Part shown: in pieces, positions 35,072 to 43,580 of the stretch
Layout: the number at the start of each line of letters is the position of its first letter
Position numbering within the stretch: the first letter of the stretch is position 1
Source of the DNA: UBA9160 sp035489755
Lineage (GTDB): Bacteria; Myxococcota_A; UBA9160
DNA: 64,000 nucleotides
NCBI GenBank assembly: GCA_035489755.1
Contig: DATGZK010000010.1
Coordinates: 109,064 to 173,063, forward strand
Reading direction: 5' to 3'
The notes under the pieces: generated by a model
Databases searched by the model: none
The model's input: the letters and a program-made list of their open reading frames with translations, nothing else
What the model was told of the DNA's origin: nothing
Program-made: the position numbers and the translations under genes

Positions 35072-36276
35072 GAGTCCGAGGGCCCGGGCCCGATGCCGTC
35101 CGGCAGGGCGGCCTCGAGCCGCGATCGTTCACGCCCGGGTAGCGCGTTCCACTCCGCGAGCAGATCCCGCCAGACTCGCACTTGGAACGTCTTGGCGACG
35201 CTGCGAAACGGCCGGCCGAGCAGGATGCCATCGTAGAGCGCGCGTCCGGCCGCGAAAGCCGCTTCGTTGAAGCGTGTCTCGCCGCGTTCTCGGTGCCGCT
35301 CCCATGCGGCGTGGTTCTGCTGCATCAGCGGTACGAAGGTCGCAGCGACCCACGCGAAGAGCGGTGCGTGCGCCGCGTGGATCGCGAGCTGGCCGTTAGG
35401 ACGGTGTCCGGAGGTCTCGCCTCGCGCGATCCGCTCCACCCACGCATGCAGCGCCGGTGCCATGCGCCGGAGTCGCGCGTCGGCGCTTGGATCTGCCCGG
35501 TTCATCGCGAGTTGACCGTACACGCTCGCGTCAGCGAGGGTGAAGCGGTCGCCGAACAGGAACGGCTGCGCCCCAAGCAGAGTCTCGAGCGCGCCCACGA
35601 GCCGCGCGTACGCATCGTCGAGGAGCGCATGTGTCGGCGGGAAGCCCGCGTGCCTCGGCGGTCGCAGTCGTGCGGGGAGGTCGGAGAAGTCGGCTTCATC
35701 CGGCGCCACGCTGAAGAGATAAGGTAGGCGACGGGCCTGCCGAGCCGGGAACGAGCGGCCGAGCACGGGCGCCATGGGACCGAGCAGCGGCCGCATCTCT
35801 CGCGCGAGCCGCGCGCCGGCATCATTGTCACGCGCGGCTACCACCCAGCGATTGTGGTGTACGAGGTAGAGTCCGACCTCATCGAGCGCCTCGTCGACGA
35901 GCCGCATGGCGAGGCGCAGCGCAGCGTCATCCGAGGGCAGGAGGGAAGACGCCCGCGGGTGTCTGTGGGCATCTAGCCAGACGCCGATCGCGGAGGAGTC
36001 GTAGAGATTCTCGCCGCGCGGCCCGAACAGGAACGGCACAAGCGGGAACTCGTCGAGCACGTCCTTCGGTGGCCAGGTAAGGGGAAGACGGCTGCGGACC
36101 AGCTGCACGCGTCGCCGTGCGAAGCGCAGCGCCTCGGCGAAGGGTCCCTCCGCCGGGAGCCAGCGGTACGGGACCCCCACGAAGCGGAGCATCGCCTCGA
36201 CCTTGAGCGCAAACGGCGAGAGCGTCGACCCCCAAAGGATCCAAGGCGCCTCGATCGCCCTCGACGCGGGGCTCAC
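35053..36276 (-). CDS. Large GST-like protein
   Basis: The GTG at 36276 overlaps the stop of the upstream gene (36273) as GTGA and gives 407 residues. The N-terminus reads WGSTLSPFALKVEAMLRFVGVPYRW, a GST fold; residues near 200-250 contain TLADASVYGQLAM, the typical C-terminal helix of the family. It is related to the proteins at 33950 and 40077 in size and layout. It is probably a soluble transferase or reductase. Function is not assigned beyond the family. Confidence 0.8.
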   Translation of the reverse strand: MSPASRAIEAPWILWGSTLSPFALKVEAMLRFVGVPYRWLPAEGPFAEALRFARRRVQLVRSRLPLTWPPKDVLDEFPLVPFLFGPRGENLYDSSAIGVWLDAHRHPRASSLLPSDDAALRLAMRLVDEALDEVGLYLVHHNRWVVAARDNDAGARLAREMRPLLGPMAPVLGRSFPARQARRLPYLFSVAPDEADFSDLPARLRPPRHAGFPPTHALLDDAYARLVGALETLLGAQPFLFGDRFTLADASVYGQLAMNRADPSADARLRRMAPALHAWVERIARGETSGHRPNGQLAIHAAHAPLFAWVAATFVPLMQQNHAAWERHRERGETRFNEAAFAAGRALYDGILLGRPFRSVAKTFQVRVWRDLLAEWNALPGRERSRLEAALPDGIGPGPSDSCGRAA

Positions 36277-36671
36277 ATGGGGCCGGCCGTGGTGGCGATC
36301 AGCCACTGGCCTTCAAGACCGGCCGCACGGTGCGCACCAATCTCCCGCACGCGCGGATCGTTCACGATCTCGACGAAGACGCGGCGCGACGGGTACTCGA
36401 CGAGCGCCACGGCGTCGAAGGGCGTGTCGCTCGCGCCGATCACGAACGAGTCGATGCGACCCATCCACAGGAAGCGGCCGCCGCGCGCTTCCACAATACG
36501 GCGCATCGGTTCCCCGTAGCGGCGGTACGCCTCCATGCCGGAAGCGCCTTCGTCCGGCGCGCTCGCGCGCTCCTTGAATCGAAGCAGGTTCACCATGACG
36601 ACCGGTACATCGGCGGGTCCGCGTAGCAGCTCCTGGATCTGCTCGGGGGTCGGATATTGCGCGATCAGCAC
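36273..36671 (-). CDS. DUF1330-like ferredoxin-fold protein
   Basis: The protein of 132 residues contains VPVVMVNLLRFKERA, then EAYRRYGEPMRRIVEARGGRFLW, DAVALVEYPSRRVFVEIVND and a QWLIAT end, the DUF1330 layout (about 95-130 residues). Proteins of this alpha-beta barrel type often bind small substrates as dimers. It sits between the small membrane gene and the GST-like gene in the leftward operon. Confidence 0.75.
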   Translation of the reverse strand: MLIAQYPTPEQIQELLRGPADVPVVMVNLLRFKERASAPDEGASGMEAYRRYGEPMRRIVEARGGRFLWMGRIDSFVIGASDTPFDAVALVEYPSRRVFVEIVNDPRVREIGAHRAAGLEGQWLIATTAGPM

Positions 36672-36680
36672 GTCTTCCTC

Positions 36681-37169
36681 CTATTCGGCGGGAATCTCTC
36701 GAGCGGTGCGAGGCTCCGCGCGAGCGGGCGCCTCTCGCAGCGAGAGCCAGAGCGCGAGCGCGAGCAGCGGCACTGTTGCGAGCACGCCGTATTTGCCCGG
36801 TGCCGGCACTGTGAGCGGTTTGTAGATCCACAGGATCCACGCTGCGAGCACATGCTGTGCGGTCTGGAGAAGGAGCACCAGCGGGACGAAGGCGCGGTAG
36901 CGCAGGGCGACGATCAGGTTCAGCCAGCCCCAGAGGATCTGGCTCGCACCCATCACGGCGAAGAGCATCACGATCACGTCGCCGCCCCGCGTGAGGTCGA
37001 TGCCGGCGATCCGTCCCGCGCCGCCGTCGGACGCGAAGAGATGGATATTGCCGCGCACAAGGTCAAGCACGCCGAGCCCCGCCAGCACGAGACCGGGGAA
37101 CGGGGCGCGACTCGTGTCCACGGGTGTCGGGGGAGGCAGGAGCCGGGTCCAGACCAACATCGCCATCAT
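36681..37169 (-). CDS. Four-helix integral membrane protein
   Basis: Two ATGs in a row follow AGGAGG (37173-37180); the first at 37169 gives 162 residues. The segments PGLVLAGLGVLDLVRG, DVIVMLFAVMGASQILWGWL, FVPLVLLLQTAQHVLAAWIL and YGVLATVPLLALALWL are likely membrane helices; charged ends point to the cytoplasm. It opens the leftward operon and is divergent from the metallo-beta-lactamase gene. No family is recognised. Confidence 0.75.
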   Translation of the reverse strand: MMAMLVWTRLLPPPTPVDTSRAPFPGLVLAGLGVLDLVRGNIHLFASDGGAGRIAGIDLTRGGDVIVMLFAVMGASQILWGWLNLIVALRYRAFVPLVLLLQTAQHVLAAWILWIYKPLTVPAPGKYGVLATVPLLALALWLSLREAPARAEPRTAREIPAE

Positions 37170-37239
37170 CGGCGCCTCCTGTTGTTGCGGCACACACTAT
37201 GCCAAAATATGGCCTGCCGCGAGACGAAGGGAGGGATCG

Positions 37240-38322
37240 ATGCGACGCGGGATCCTTTGGGTGCTTGGAGCAGGAGCCGTGCTCACCCTGGTGGTCGCGG
37301 TTGGGGTCCGGGTGCCCGCCGTGCAGGACCGTTTTGTGCGCGCCGCGATTGGACGCTTGGTCGCCTCGCAGCACGACGAGCTCTTCCGCGACGATGCGCT
37401 GCGCGTGCTGCTCTGCGGTACCGGGTCGCCGCTGCCTCATCCGTCGCGGGCCAAGGCCTGCGTCGCGGTATTTGCGGGCGGGCACTTCTGGATCGTCGAT
37501 ACCGGACCGGGATCGTGGAACCGCATGGCGCTCCTGCGCATCGACGGCAGCCGCATCGGCGGTGTCCTGCTCACCCACTTCCACTCCGATCACATCGGTG
37601 ATCTCGGCGAGTTCAACCTCAATACCTGGGTGATGGGGCGCCCCGGTCCGCTCCGCGTCTTTGGCCCGCCCGGCGTCGAGCGCGTGGTCGCTGGCTTCAG
37701 CGAGGCGTACGCGCTCGATACGCAGTATCGGATCGCGCACCACGGCGCCGATTTCCTCCCGCCGGACGCGGGGCGCCTGGAGGCCTATCCGATCGCAGGT
37801 CCAGCCGAAGGGAGGGGACCGCAAGTCGTTCTCGACGAGAACGGGCTCCGGATCACCGCGTTCGCTGTCCACCACGATCCCGTGAAGCCCGCCTACGGCT
37901 ACCGCTTCGACTATCGCGGCCGTTCGGTCGTGGTGAGCGGCGACACCACCAAGGATGAAGGGTTGATCCAGGCGGCTCGCGGCGCCGACGTGCTCGTGCA
38001 TGAAGCGCAGGCCAATCATCTCGTCGCGATGATCGGCGAAGCCGCCGCAAGTGCGGGCCGCCCCCGCGTTGCGAAGATCATGGGCGATATCCCGTCGTAC
38101 CACACCTCACCCGTGCAGGCGGCCGAGGCGGCCAACGAAGCGGGCGTGAAGCTGCTCGTGCTCTATCACCTGACGCCGTCGCCGCCGCTGCGGATCGTGG
38201 AGCGGGTCTTCACGCGTGGCGTCTCGCAGGTGCGTCCCGACGGCTGGCTGCTCGCTGACGACGGTCTGCTCGTCGAGCTGCCCGTCGATTCGAGCAGCCT
38301 CACCACACGACAGCTGCAATGA
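37240..38322 (+). CDS. Membrane-anchored metallo-beta-lactamase-fold hydrolase
   Basis: The ATG at 37240 gives 360 residues with a hydrophobic anchor at about residues 5-25. The signature HFHSDHIGDL holds four metal ligands, preceded by IVDTGPG; a later HHDPV, VVSGDTT and VHEAQ are as in RNase Z-type or lactonase-type enzymes of this fold. The TxHxHxDH element is complete. The substrate is unknown. It is divergent from the 36681 operon and followed by a small membrane gene. Confidence 0.85.
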   Translation: MRRGILWVLGAGAVLTLVVAVGVRVPAVQDRFVRAAIGRLVASQHDELFRDDALRVLLCGTGSPLPHPSRAKACVAVFAGGHFWIVDTGPGSWNRMALLRIDGSRIGGVLLTHFHSDHIGDLGEFNLNTWVMGRPGPLRVFGPPGVERVVAGFSEAYALDTQYRIAHHGADFLPPDAGRLEAYPIAGPAEGRGPQVVLDENGLRITAFAVHHDPVKPAYGYRFDYRGRSVVVSGDTTKDEGLIQAARGADVLVHEAQANHLVAMIGEAAASAGRPRVAKIMGDIPSYHTSPVQAAEAANEAGVKLLVLYHLTPSPPLRIVERVFTRGVSQVRPDGWLLADDGLLVELPVDSSSLTTRQLQ

Positions 38323-38496
38323 CCCAAACCGGGCTCCGCGAAGAACCGTGCGCGGTTGATTCCCAAGCCAAAACCGACTGGGCCGACAACTCGATGTTCG
38401 CTCCCACAGGCTGGGAGTCGCTCGTCGCACGCGTGCCCTGCGCGAAGGGTCAGCCGCGCGCCACGTCCGGGATCCGTTAACCCGAAGGAGAGATCG

Positions 38497-38874
38497 ATGC
38501 GCCGAGCGCTACGAACCCTGACGACGCTTCTCGGCGCCCTCTTCGCGTTGCAGGGATTCGTCTGGATCGCCGATCCAGGCCGCGCCGCGGTGGGCCTCGG
38601 CATGTCCCTTCTCGATGGCGTCGCCCTCAGCACCCAGATCGGCGACCTGAGCGCGCTCTTCTTTACGGCCGGCGCAACCATGCTCGTGGGCGCCCGACCC
38701 GGTCGCGCGCGTCTTCTCTACGTACCGATGGGCCTGTTCGGCGTCGCAGCCGTCGCGCGAATGCTCGCTTGGGCGCTGCACGGAGCCGCTTTTGCCGCGA
38801 CGTTCATCGCGATCGAGGTCGTGATGGCGGCACTGCTCCTCGCCGCTGCCCGCCGGCTCGACGCGGAGGGCTAA
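38497..38874 (+). CDS. Small four-helix membrane protein
   Basis: AAGGAGAG is 7 bases before the ATG, and the product has 125 residues. Hydrophobic segments LLGALFALQGFVWIA, LSALFFTAGATMLVG, RLLYVPMGLFGVAAVARML and FAATFIAIEVVMAALLLAA suggest four helices. The layout resembles DUF4345-like proteins, but I do not insist on the family. It follows the metallo-hydrolase by about 170 bases and runs convergently to the LLM gene at 38879. Confidence 0.75.
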   Translation: MRRALRTLTTLLGALFALQGFVWIADPGRAAVGLGMSLLDGVALSTQIGDLSALFFTAGATMLVGARPGRARLLYVPMGLFGVAAVARMLAWALHGAAFAATFIAIEVVMAALLLAAARRLDAEG

Positions 38875-38878
38875 CGCT

Positions 38879-39748
38879 TCAGCCCATCTTCGACAGCACC
38901 TCGTCAGCGAACCGGCGGATGCCGTCGATCGGTCCCGCGCCCGCAGCGAGCGCGGGAAGGGGGACCAAGAGCCGGCTTACGCCGAGCTCCTGGTAGCGCG
39001 GCACCGTGTCGACCCCTTCGAGCGGCGGAATCCACATCGCGGTGATCTCGACACTCGACCGCTTGCGCCCGACGGCTGCACACGCGGCGTCGAGCGCCGG
39101 GAGCAACGCGGCGAGCTGACTCACGTTGGCAGTGGGCGCATACCAGCCGTCGCCGTATCGCGCGATGCGCTCGAAGGCCTTTCCCTTCGATCCGCCGATG
39201 ATTACCGGGAACGGCTTCTGGATCGGGGTGGGATGGCTCTTGAAGCCCTGCCAGTGCAGGTGCTCGCTCTCATGCTCGACGATCTCGCCCGACCACACTT
39301 TCCGTAGGGCCTGAACGTAATCGTCGAAGCGTGCGCCGCGCCGCTCGAAGGCAATCCCGAGCGCGGCAAACTCTTCGGCGAGCCAGCCGATGCCCACGCC
39401 CAGCATGAAGCGGCCCTTCGACACGAAATCGAGGCTCGCAGCCTGCTTCGCGAGCAGCAGGGGGTTCGTTTGCGGGAGAATGTTGACTCCGGTCGCGAGT
39501 CGCACGCGCTCGGTATGCGCCGCGATCGAAGTGAGCGCGATCAGCGGATCGACAAAGTTGGTCTCGGGAGCGACCCCCATCTTGCCGTCGGCGCTGTAGG
39601 GATACTTCGACGCGTAGTCGAGCGGGACCACGACGTGCTCGAAGGTCCAGAGCGACTCGAAGCCGACCGCCTCCGCGGTGCGGGCGATCTCGATCATACG
39701 GTCGGCATCCTTCACGCCGACGTTCACCGGGATGAGACCGATCTTCAC
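38879..39748 (-). CDS. LLM-class F420-dependent oxidoreductase
   Basis: The 289-residue protein is a luciferase-like TIM barrel of the F420 type. Features are a MKIGLIPVN start, GFESLWTFEHV, the VRLATGVNILPQTNPLLLAKQAASLD segment, SKGRFMLGVGIGWLAEEFAALG, and FPVIIGGSKGKAFERIARYGDGWY. These residues line the F420 or FMN pocket. It is divergent from the GST cluster at 40077. The substrate is unknown; F420-dependent enzymes of this class reduce or oxidise diverse xenobiotics and alcohols. Confidence 0.88.
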   Translation of the reverse strand: MKIGLIPVNVGVKDADRMIEIARTAEAVGFESLWTFEHVVVPLDYASKYPYSADGKMGVAPETNFVDPLIALTSIAAHTERVRLATGVNILPQTNPLLLAKQAASLDFVSKGRFMLGVGIGWLAEEFAALGIAFERRGARFDDYVQALRKVWSGEIVEHESEHLHWQGFKSHPTPIQKPFPVIIGGSKGKAFERIARYGDGWYAPTANVSQLAALLPALDAACAAVGRKRSSVEITAMWIPPLEGVDTVPRYQELGVSRLLVPLPALAAGAGPIDGIRRFADEVLSKMG

Positions 39749-40076
39749 AGGCTCTCCTCGTGCGCGCGGTTTGCTCAGTCGCAGCGGCCCCTCGTGTGCC
39801 GCCTGCCCGGCGCGTTCAACTTATGGCATGATCAGTGTCAGAAATGCAACCCCGCGGGAAGAAGCCGCCGATGGGTGCCGACCATGCGATCGGCGATGGC
39901 GAGCTCCTCTCCATCGCGGGCATCGCCCTCGTGACGCATTTCGTGACTTCGCGCTTCGCGGGCGGTGGCGCTGACGCTGCGCGCTGGTCGAGGCCCGGGG
40001 CCCGCATTGACGACGAGAGTCGCTTGTTTGCGACAAGCGGCTACGAGCTCTGAGCCGCGCCGAAAGAGAGGGCCCC
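39749..40076. other. Divergent interval between LLM gene and GST-like gene
   Basis: A frame beginning at GTG 39835 (72 codons, ending 40053) is open, but it has no ribosome-binding site and no recognisable motifs, so I do not call it a gene. TATGGCATGATCAGTGTC (about 39824-39841) may be a regulatory site; a related GGCAT...AGTGT element lies in the divergent interval at about 37183-37201. Confidence 0.4.
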
Positions 40077-41075
40077 ATGTCGAGTCCGTACCGCATCTTC
40101 GGCGTCGAAGTGTCTCCGTACTCGGTCAAGGTGCGCTCTTACTTCCGGTACAAGAGCATCCCGCACCAGTGGATCGTCCGGAGCTTGGAGACGCAGCCCG
40201 AGTTCCAGAAATACGCGAAGCTTCCGATTGTCCCGCTCGTCGTGACGCCTGGCGGTGAAGGCATTCAGGACTCGACGCCGATCATCGAGCGTTTCGAGGC
40301 CGAGCGCCCAGAGCCCTCCATCCATCCGTCTGATCCGGTCTCTGCCTTCGTGTCCGCTCTGCTCGAGGAGTTCGGAGACGAGTGGGGCAACAAGTGGATG
40401 TTCCACTACCGCTGGGCGCGCGAGGTGGATCAGCTCTGCTCCGCTGGACGCATCGCCCGCGCGATGATGCCAGGCGCGAGCGAGGAGCAGCACGCGGCGA
40501 TGGCCGCGCAGATCCGCGACCGCATGGTGAACCGCGTGTGGTTCGTGGGCTCGAACACGGAGACCGCGCCGCAGATCGAAGAGTCGTTCCGCGAGGCGAT
40601 CGCGCTGCTCGAGGCACACCTTGCGACGCGCCCGTACCTGTTCGGTGGGCGCCCGGCTTTCGGCGACTTCGGCGTCTTCGCGCAGATCTACGAGGCGTGG
40701 ACCGATCCTACGCCCGGCGCGCTGATCGAGGGGAGCGCACGGCACCTCCTTGACTGGGTACACCGCATGCTCTGGCCACGCGTGGAGGGCAACTTCGAGC
40801 CGTGGCAGAGCCTCGAGCCGACGCTGCTCCCCCTTCTTAAGCGCCAGGTCGGGCGGCTCTTTCTGCCGTGGACGGTGGCGAACGCCGCCGCGATCGCTGC
40901 GGGGCGCGAGGAGTTCCGGGTGGAGCTCGACGGCGGGAGCTGGACCCAGAAGCCGCAGAAGTACCATGCCAAGTCACTCGCGGTGCTGCGCGCGAGGTAC
41001 GCCGGCTTGCGGGATCGGGCCGCCGTCGATGGCGTGCTCGAGCGCACCGGTTGCCTGGCCGCGCTGCGCGGCTGA
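40077..41075 (+). CDS. Large GST-like protein
   Basis: The 332-residue protein begins IFGVEVSPYSVKVRSYFRYK, a GST N-terminal domain, with GIQDSTPIIERFE supplying the cis-Pro loop. The extended helical C-terminal part includes RPYLFGGRPAFGDFGVFAQIY, matching the helix found in the 33950 and 35053 proteins. It heads the rightward operon of GST, GST, LLM and TetR genes. Function is not known; the family suggests glutathione-dependent transfer or isomerisation. Confidence 0.8.
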   Translation: MSSPYRIFGVEVSPYSVKVRSYFRYKSIPHQWIVRSLETQPEFQKYAKLPIVPLVVTPGGEGIQDSTPIIERFEAERPEPSIHPSDPVSAFVSALLEEFGDEWGNKWMFHYRWAREVDQLCSAGRIARAMMPGASEEQHAAMAAQIRDRMVNRVWFVGSNTETAPQIEESFREAIALLEAHLATRPYLFGGRPAFGDFGVFAQIYEAWTDPTPGALIEGSARHLLDWVHRMLWPRVEGNFEPWQSLEPTLLPLLKRQVGRLFLPWTVANAAAIAAGREEFRVELDGGSWTQKPQKYHAKSLAVLRARYAGLRDRAAVDGVLERTGCLAALRG

Positions 41076-41096
41076 GTTCTCAGCACTGGAGCCGCA

Positions 41097-41780
41097 ATGA
41101 TCGACCTCTACACCGCGCCGACGCCGAACGGCTGGAAGGCTTCCGTGACGCTCGAGGAGCTCGGCCTGCCGTACGAGATCCACGCCGTGAACCTCGCGAA
41201 GAACGAGCAGAAGGAGCCGTGGTTTCTCGCGATCAACCCGAACGGGCGAATTCCGGCGATCATCGATCGCGACTGCGGTGATGTCGCCGTCTTCGAGTCG
41301 GGCGCGATCATGATCCATCTCGCGGAGAAGACCGGACAACTTTTGCCGCGCGACGCGGCCGCGCGCGCCCGCGTTCTCTCGTGGCTGATGTTCCAGATGG
41401 GTGGGGTGGGTCCCATGATGGGCCAGGCGAACGTCTTCTTCCGCTACTTTCCCGAGAAGATCCAGCCCGCGATTGATCGGTACCAGAACGAGTCGCGGCG
41501 CCTCTTCGAGGTGCTCGACCGCCGTCTTGGCGGGAGCGAATGGCTGGCCGACGACTTCTCGATCGCCGACATCGCGAACTGGTGCTGGGCGCGCACCTAC
41601 AAGTGGTCGGGCGTCTCCATCGATGGCCTCGCGAACCTGCGCCGCTGGCTCGACGCGATGAAGGAGCGACCCGCCTCCCGGCGCGGCATCGAGGTCCCGT
41701 TCCGGGTCGAGAGCCTGCTGCAGGACGAGAAAGCGGCACAAGAGTTCGCGGAGAAGGCGCGCGGCCAGCTGCAGCGCTGA
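41097..41780 (+). CDS. Glutathione S-transferase (nu/Ure2-like)
   Basis: A regular 227-residue GST. The N-terminal domain reads MIDLYTAPTPNGWKASVTLEE with the Thr-Pro-Asn-Gly active-site loop of YfcG/Ure2-type enzymes, followed by NPNGRIPAIID and FESGAIMIHLAEK. The C-terminal domain contains WLMFQMGGVGPMMGQANVF, typical of the nu class, and SIADIANWCWAR. These enzymes often act as disulfide-bond reductases using two glutathiones. The gene is 21 bases downstream of the 40077 gene. Confidence 0.9.
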   Translation: MIDLYTAPTPNGWKASVTLEELGLPYEIHAVNLAKNEQKEPWFLAINPNGRIPAIIDRDCGDVAVFESGAIMIHLAEKTGQLLPRDAAARARVLSWLMFQMGGVGPMMGQANVFFRYFPEKIQPAIDRYQNESRRLFEVLDRRLGGSEWLADDFSIADIANWCWARTYKWSGVSIDGLANLRRWLDAMKERPASRRGIEVPFRVESLLQDEKAAQEFAEKARGQLQR

Positions 41781-41792
41781 AAGGAGAAGACC

Positions 41793-42836
41793 ATGAAGCT
41801 CGGAATCGGTGCCGTTTCGTTCGGTCCGAAGGTGCGGATCGATCTTGAACTCATCCAGCGCGCGGAGGCGCTTGGATTCGACTCAGCGTGGACGGCGGAA
41901 GCCTACGGGAATGACGCGGTCACCACCGCGACCTGGGTACTCGCGCACACGAGCCGCATCAAGGTGGGAACCGCCATCATGCAGATCCCGGCGCGCACGC
42001 CATCGATGGCGGCGATGACCGCGATGACCCTCGACCAGCTCTCAGGCGGGCGCTTCATCCTGGGCCTTGGCCCATCGGGTCCGCAGGTGATCGAGGGCTG
42101 GCACGGCGTCCCGTACGGGAAGCCCCTGACGCGCACGCGCGAGTACATCACGATCATCCGCAAGATCCTCGCGCGCGAGGAACCGCTCGAGTTCCACGGC
42201 TCGGAGTACGAGATCCCGGTGCGGGGGGCGGCCACCACGGGGCTCGGCAAGCCGCTCAAGAGCATCCTGCACGGCAATCCGCGCATCCCAATCTACACAG
42301 CGTCGATCAGCCCGGCGGGACTGCGCTGCGCGGCGGAGGTCGCTGACGGCGTGTTCCCGATGATGGTCGATCCCGAGAGGTTCGACGTCTCGTATCTGCC
42401 CTACCTAAAAGAGGGATTCGCGAAGGCCGGGGGCGGCAAGAGTCTCGCGGACTTTGCGGTGTTGCCAGGCGTCAGCGTGATCGTCACCGACGAACCTGAG
42501 AAGGCACGCATGGCGGTGAAGGGCGGGATGGCACTTTACATCGGGGGCATGGGCGCACGCGACAAGAACTTCTACAACGACCTCACCAAGCGGCTCGGTT
42601 ACAGAGAGGCTGCCGTTCGGATCCAGGATCTTTTCCTGGCGGGCAAGAAGGCAGAGGCGGCTGCCGCGGTGCCCGACGCGCTGCTCGACGCGGTGCACCT
42701 GGTCGGGCCGCGCGATCGCATCCGCGATCGGCTCGCAGCTTGGAAGGAGGCCGGCCGCAAGGGCTGGATCCACACCATGAACGTTTCGGCGTCGCAGCCC
42801 GAGGCGCTCGAGCTCCTCGCGGAGGAGCTGCTCTAG
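41793..42836 (+). CDS. LLM-class F420-dependent oxidoreductase (MER-like)
   Basis: The 347-residue protein has the luciferase-like barrel motifs MKLGIGAVSFGP, AEALGFDSAWTAEAYGNDAVT, GTAIMQIPARTPSMAAMTAMT, LSGGRFILGLGPSGPQVIEGWHG, and ILHGNPRIPIYTASI. This is close to F420-dependent enzymes of the Mer type. AGGAGAAG precedes the ATG. It is third in the rightward operon; a second LLM protein (38879) is divergent in the same cluster. Confidence 0.88.
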   Translation: MKLGIGAVSFGPKVRIDLELIQRAEALGFDSAWTAEAYGNDAVTTATWVLAHTSRIKVGTAIMQIPARTPSMAAMTAMTLDQLSGGRFILGLGPSGPQVIEGWHGVPYGKPLTRTREYITIIRKILAREEPLEFHGSEYEIPVRGAATTGLGKPLKSILHGNPRIPIYTASISPAGLRCAAEVADGVFPMMVDPERFDVSYLPYLKEGFAKAGGGKSLADFAVLPGVSVIVTDEPEKARMAVKGGMALYIGGMGARDKNFYNDLTKRLGYREAAVRIQDLFLAGKKAEAAAAVPDALLDAVHLVGPRDRIRDRLAAWKEAGRKGWIHTMNVSASQPEALELLAEELL

Positions 42837-42840
42837 TTCG

Positions 42841-43506
42841 ATGCGGCCGGCACGGACGACCCAGAGCGACGCGGATGCCGCGCACGCGATTGACGGCCGG
42901 CAGCGCCGCAGTGCGCGCAGCCGCCAGGCCATCGTGCAGTCGCTCTTCGAGCTGGTCGGGAGCGGCGTGCTACAGCCGACCGCGCAGCAGGTCGCGGAGA
43001 CCGCCGGCGTCGGCATCCGCAGTGTATTCCGGCACTTCGCCGATATGGACAGCCTCTTCGCCGAGATGGACGCGCGGCTCCAGGCCGATGCGGTGCCGAT
43101 CCTGCGCGCCGATCCCGTCGAAGGTCCGCTCGATCGGCGCGCGCGGGCGCTCGTGGATCACCGCGGGGCTTTCTTCGAACGGATCGCGCCCTACAAGCGA
43201 TCGAGCAACATCCAGCGCTGGCGCTCGGAGTTCCTGCGCGAACGTCATGGCCTGCTGGTGCGCGCGCTGCGTTCCGATCTCCTGCGCTGGCTGCCCGAGC
43301 TGCGGCGTGCGCCCGCCGGTCTTGTCGATGCGCTCGACCTGGCGCTCTCCTTCGAGGCGTGGGACCGCCTGCGCACGGACCAGCGGCTCAGCCGTGACCG
43401 CGCGCGCGACGTTCTCCTGCGTACAGTGCTTGCGCTTGTGGCCGGCCTCAGCCGCAAGGACGCCCACTCAAGAGTCGATCCGCAAAGCAAGCGCGCAGCG
43501 AGCTGA
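42841..43506 (+). CDS. TetR-family transcriptional regulator
   Basis: The 221-residue protein has a helix-turn-helix in the usual place (VGSGVLQPTAQQVAETAGVGIRSVFRHFADMDSLF, about residues 39-73), preceded by a basic stretch, and a helical C-terminal ligand domain. It begins 4 bases after the LLM stop, so it is likely to regulate the cluster in response to a hydrophobic ligand. A hairpin follows the gene. Confidence 0.88.
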   Translation: MRPARTTQSDADAAHAIDGRQRRSARSRQAIVQSLFELVGSGVLQPTAQQVAETAGVGIRSVFRHFADMDSLFAEMDARLQADAVPILRADPVEGPLDRRARALVDHRGAFFERIAPYKRSSNIQRWRSEFLRERHGLLVRALRSDLLRWLPELRRAPAGLVDALDLALSFEAWDRLRTDQRLSRDRARDVLLRTVLALVAGLSRKDAHSRVDPQSKRAAS

Positions 43507-43520
43507 AGGCGAGAGGAGAT

Positions 43521-43539
43521 CCTCGCTACGGCAGCGAGG
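43521..43539 (+). terminator. Hairpin after the TetR gene
   Basis: CCTCGCT and AGCGAGG (7-bp perfect stem) flank an ACGGC loop, 15 bases after the TetR stop. No T-run follows, so it may be a weak terminator between the cluster and the OmpR-type regulator. Confidence 0.35.
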
Positions 43540-43580
43540 CGCAACCGACCAGGCGAGAAGGGAGTCGGAGCTCCACGGCA

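Noticed and set aside
39835..40053. Open frame of 72 codons starting GTG, before the GST-like gene
   Set aside because: No ribosome-binding site, no motif, and composition not distinct from shadow frames; left as non-coding.
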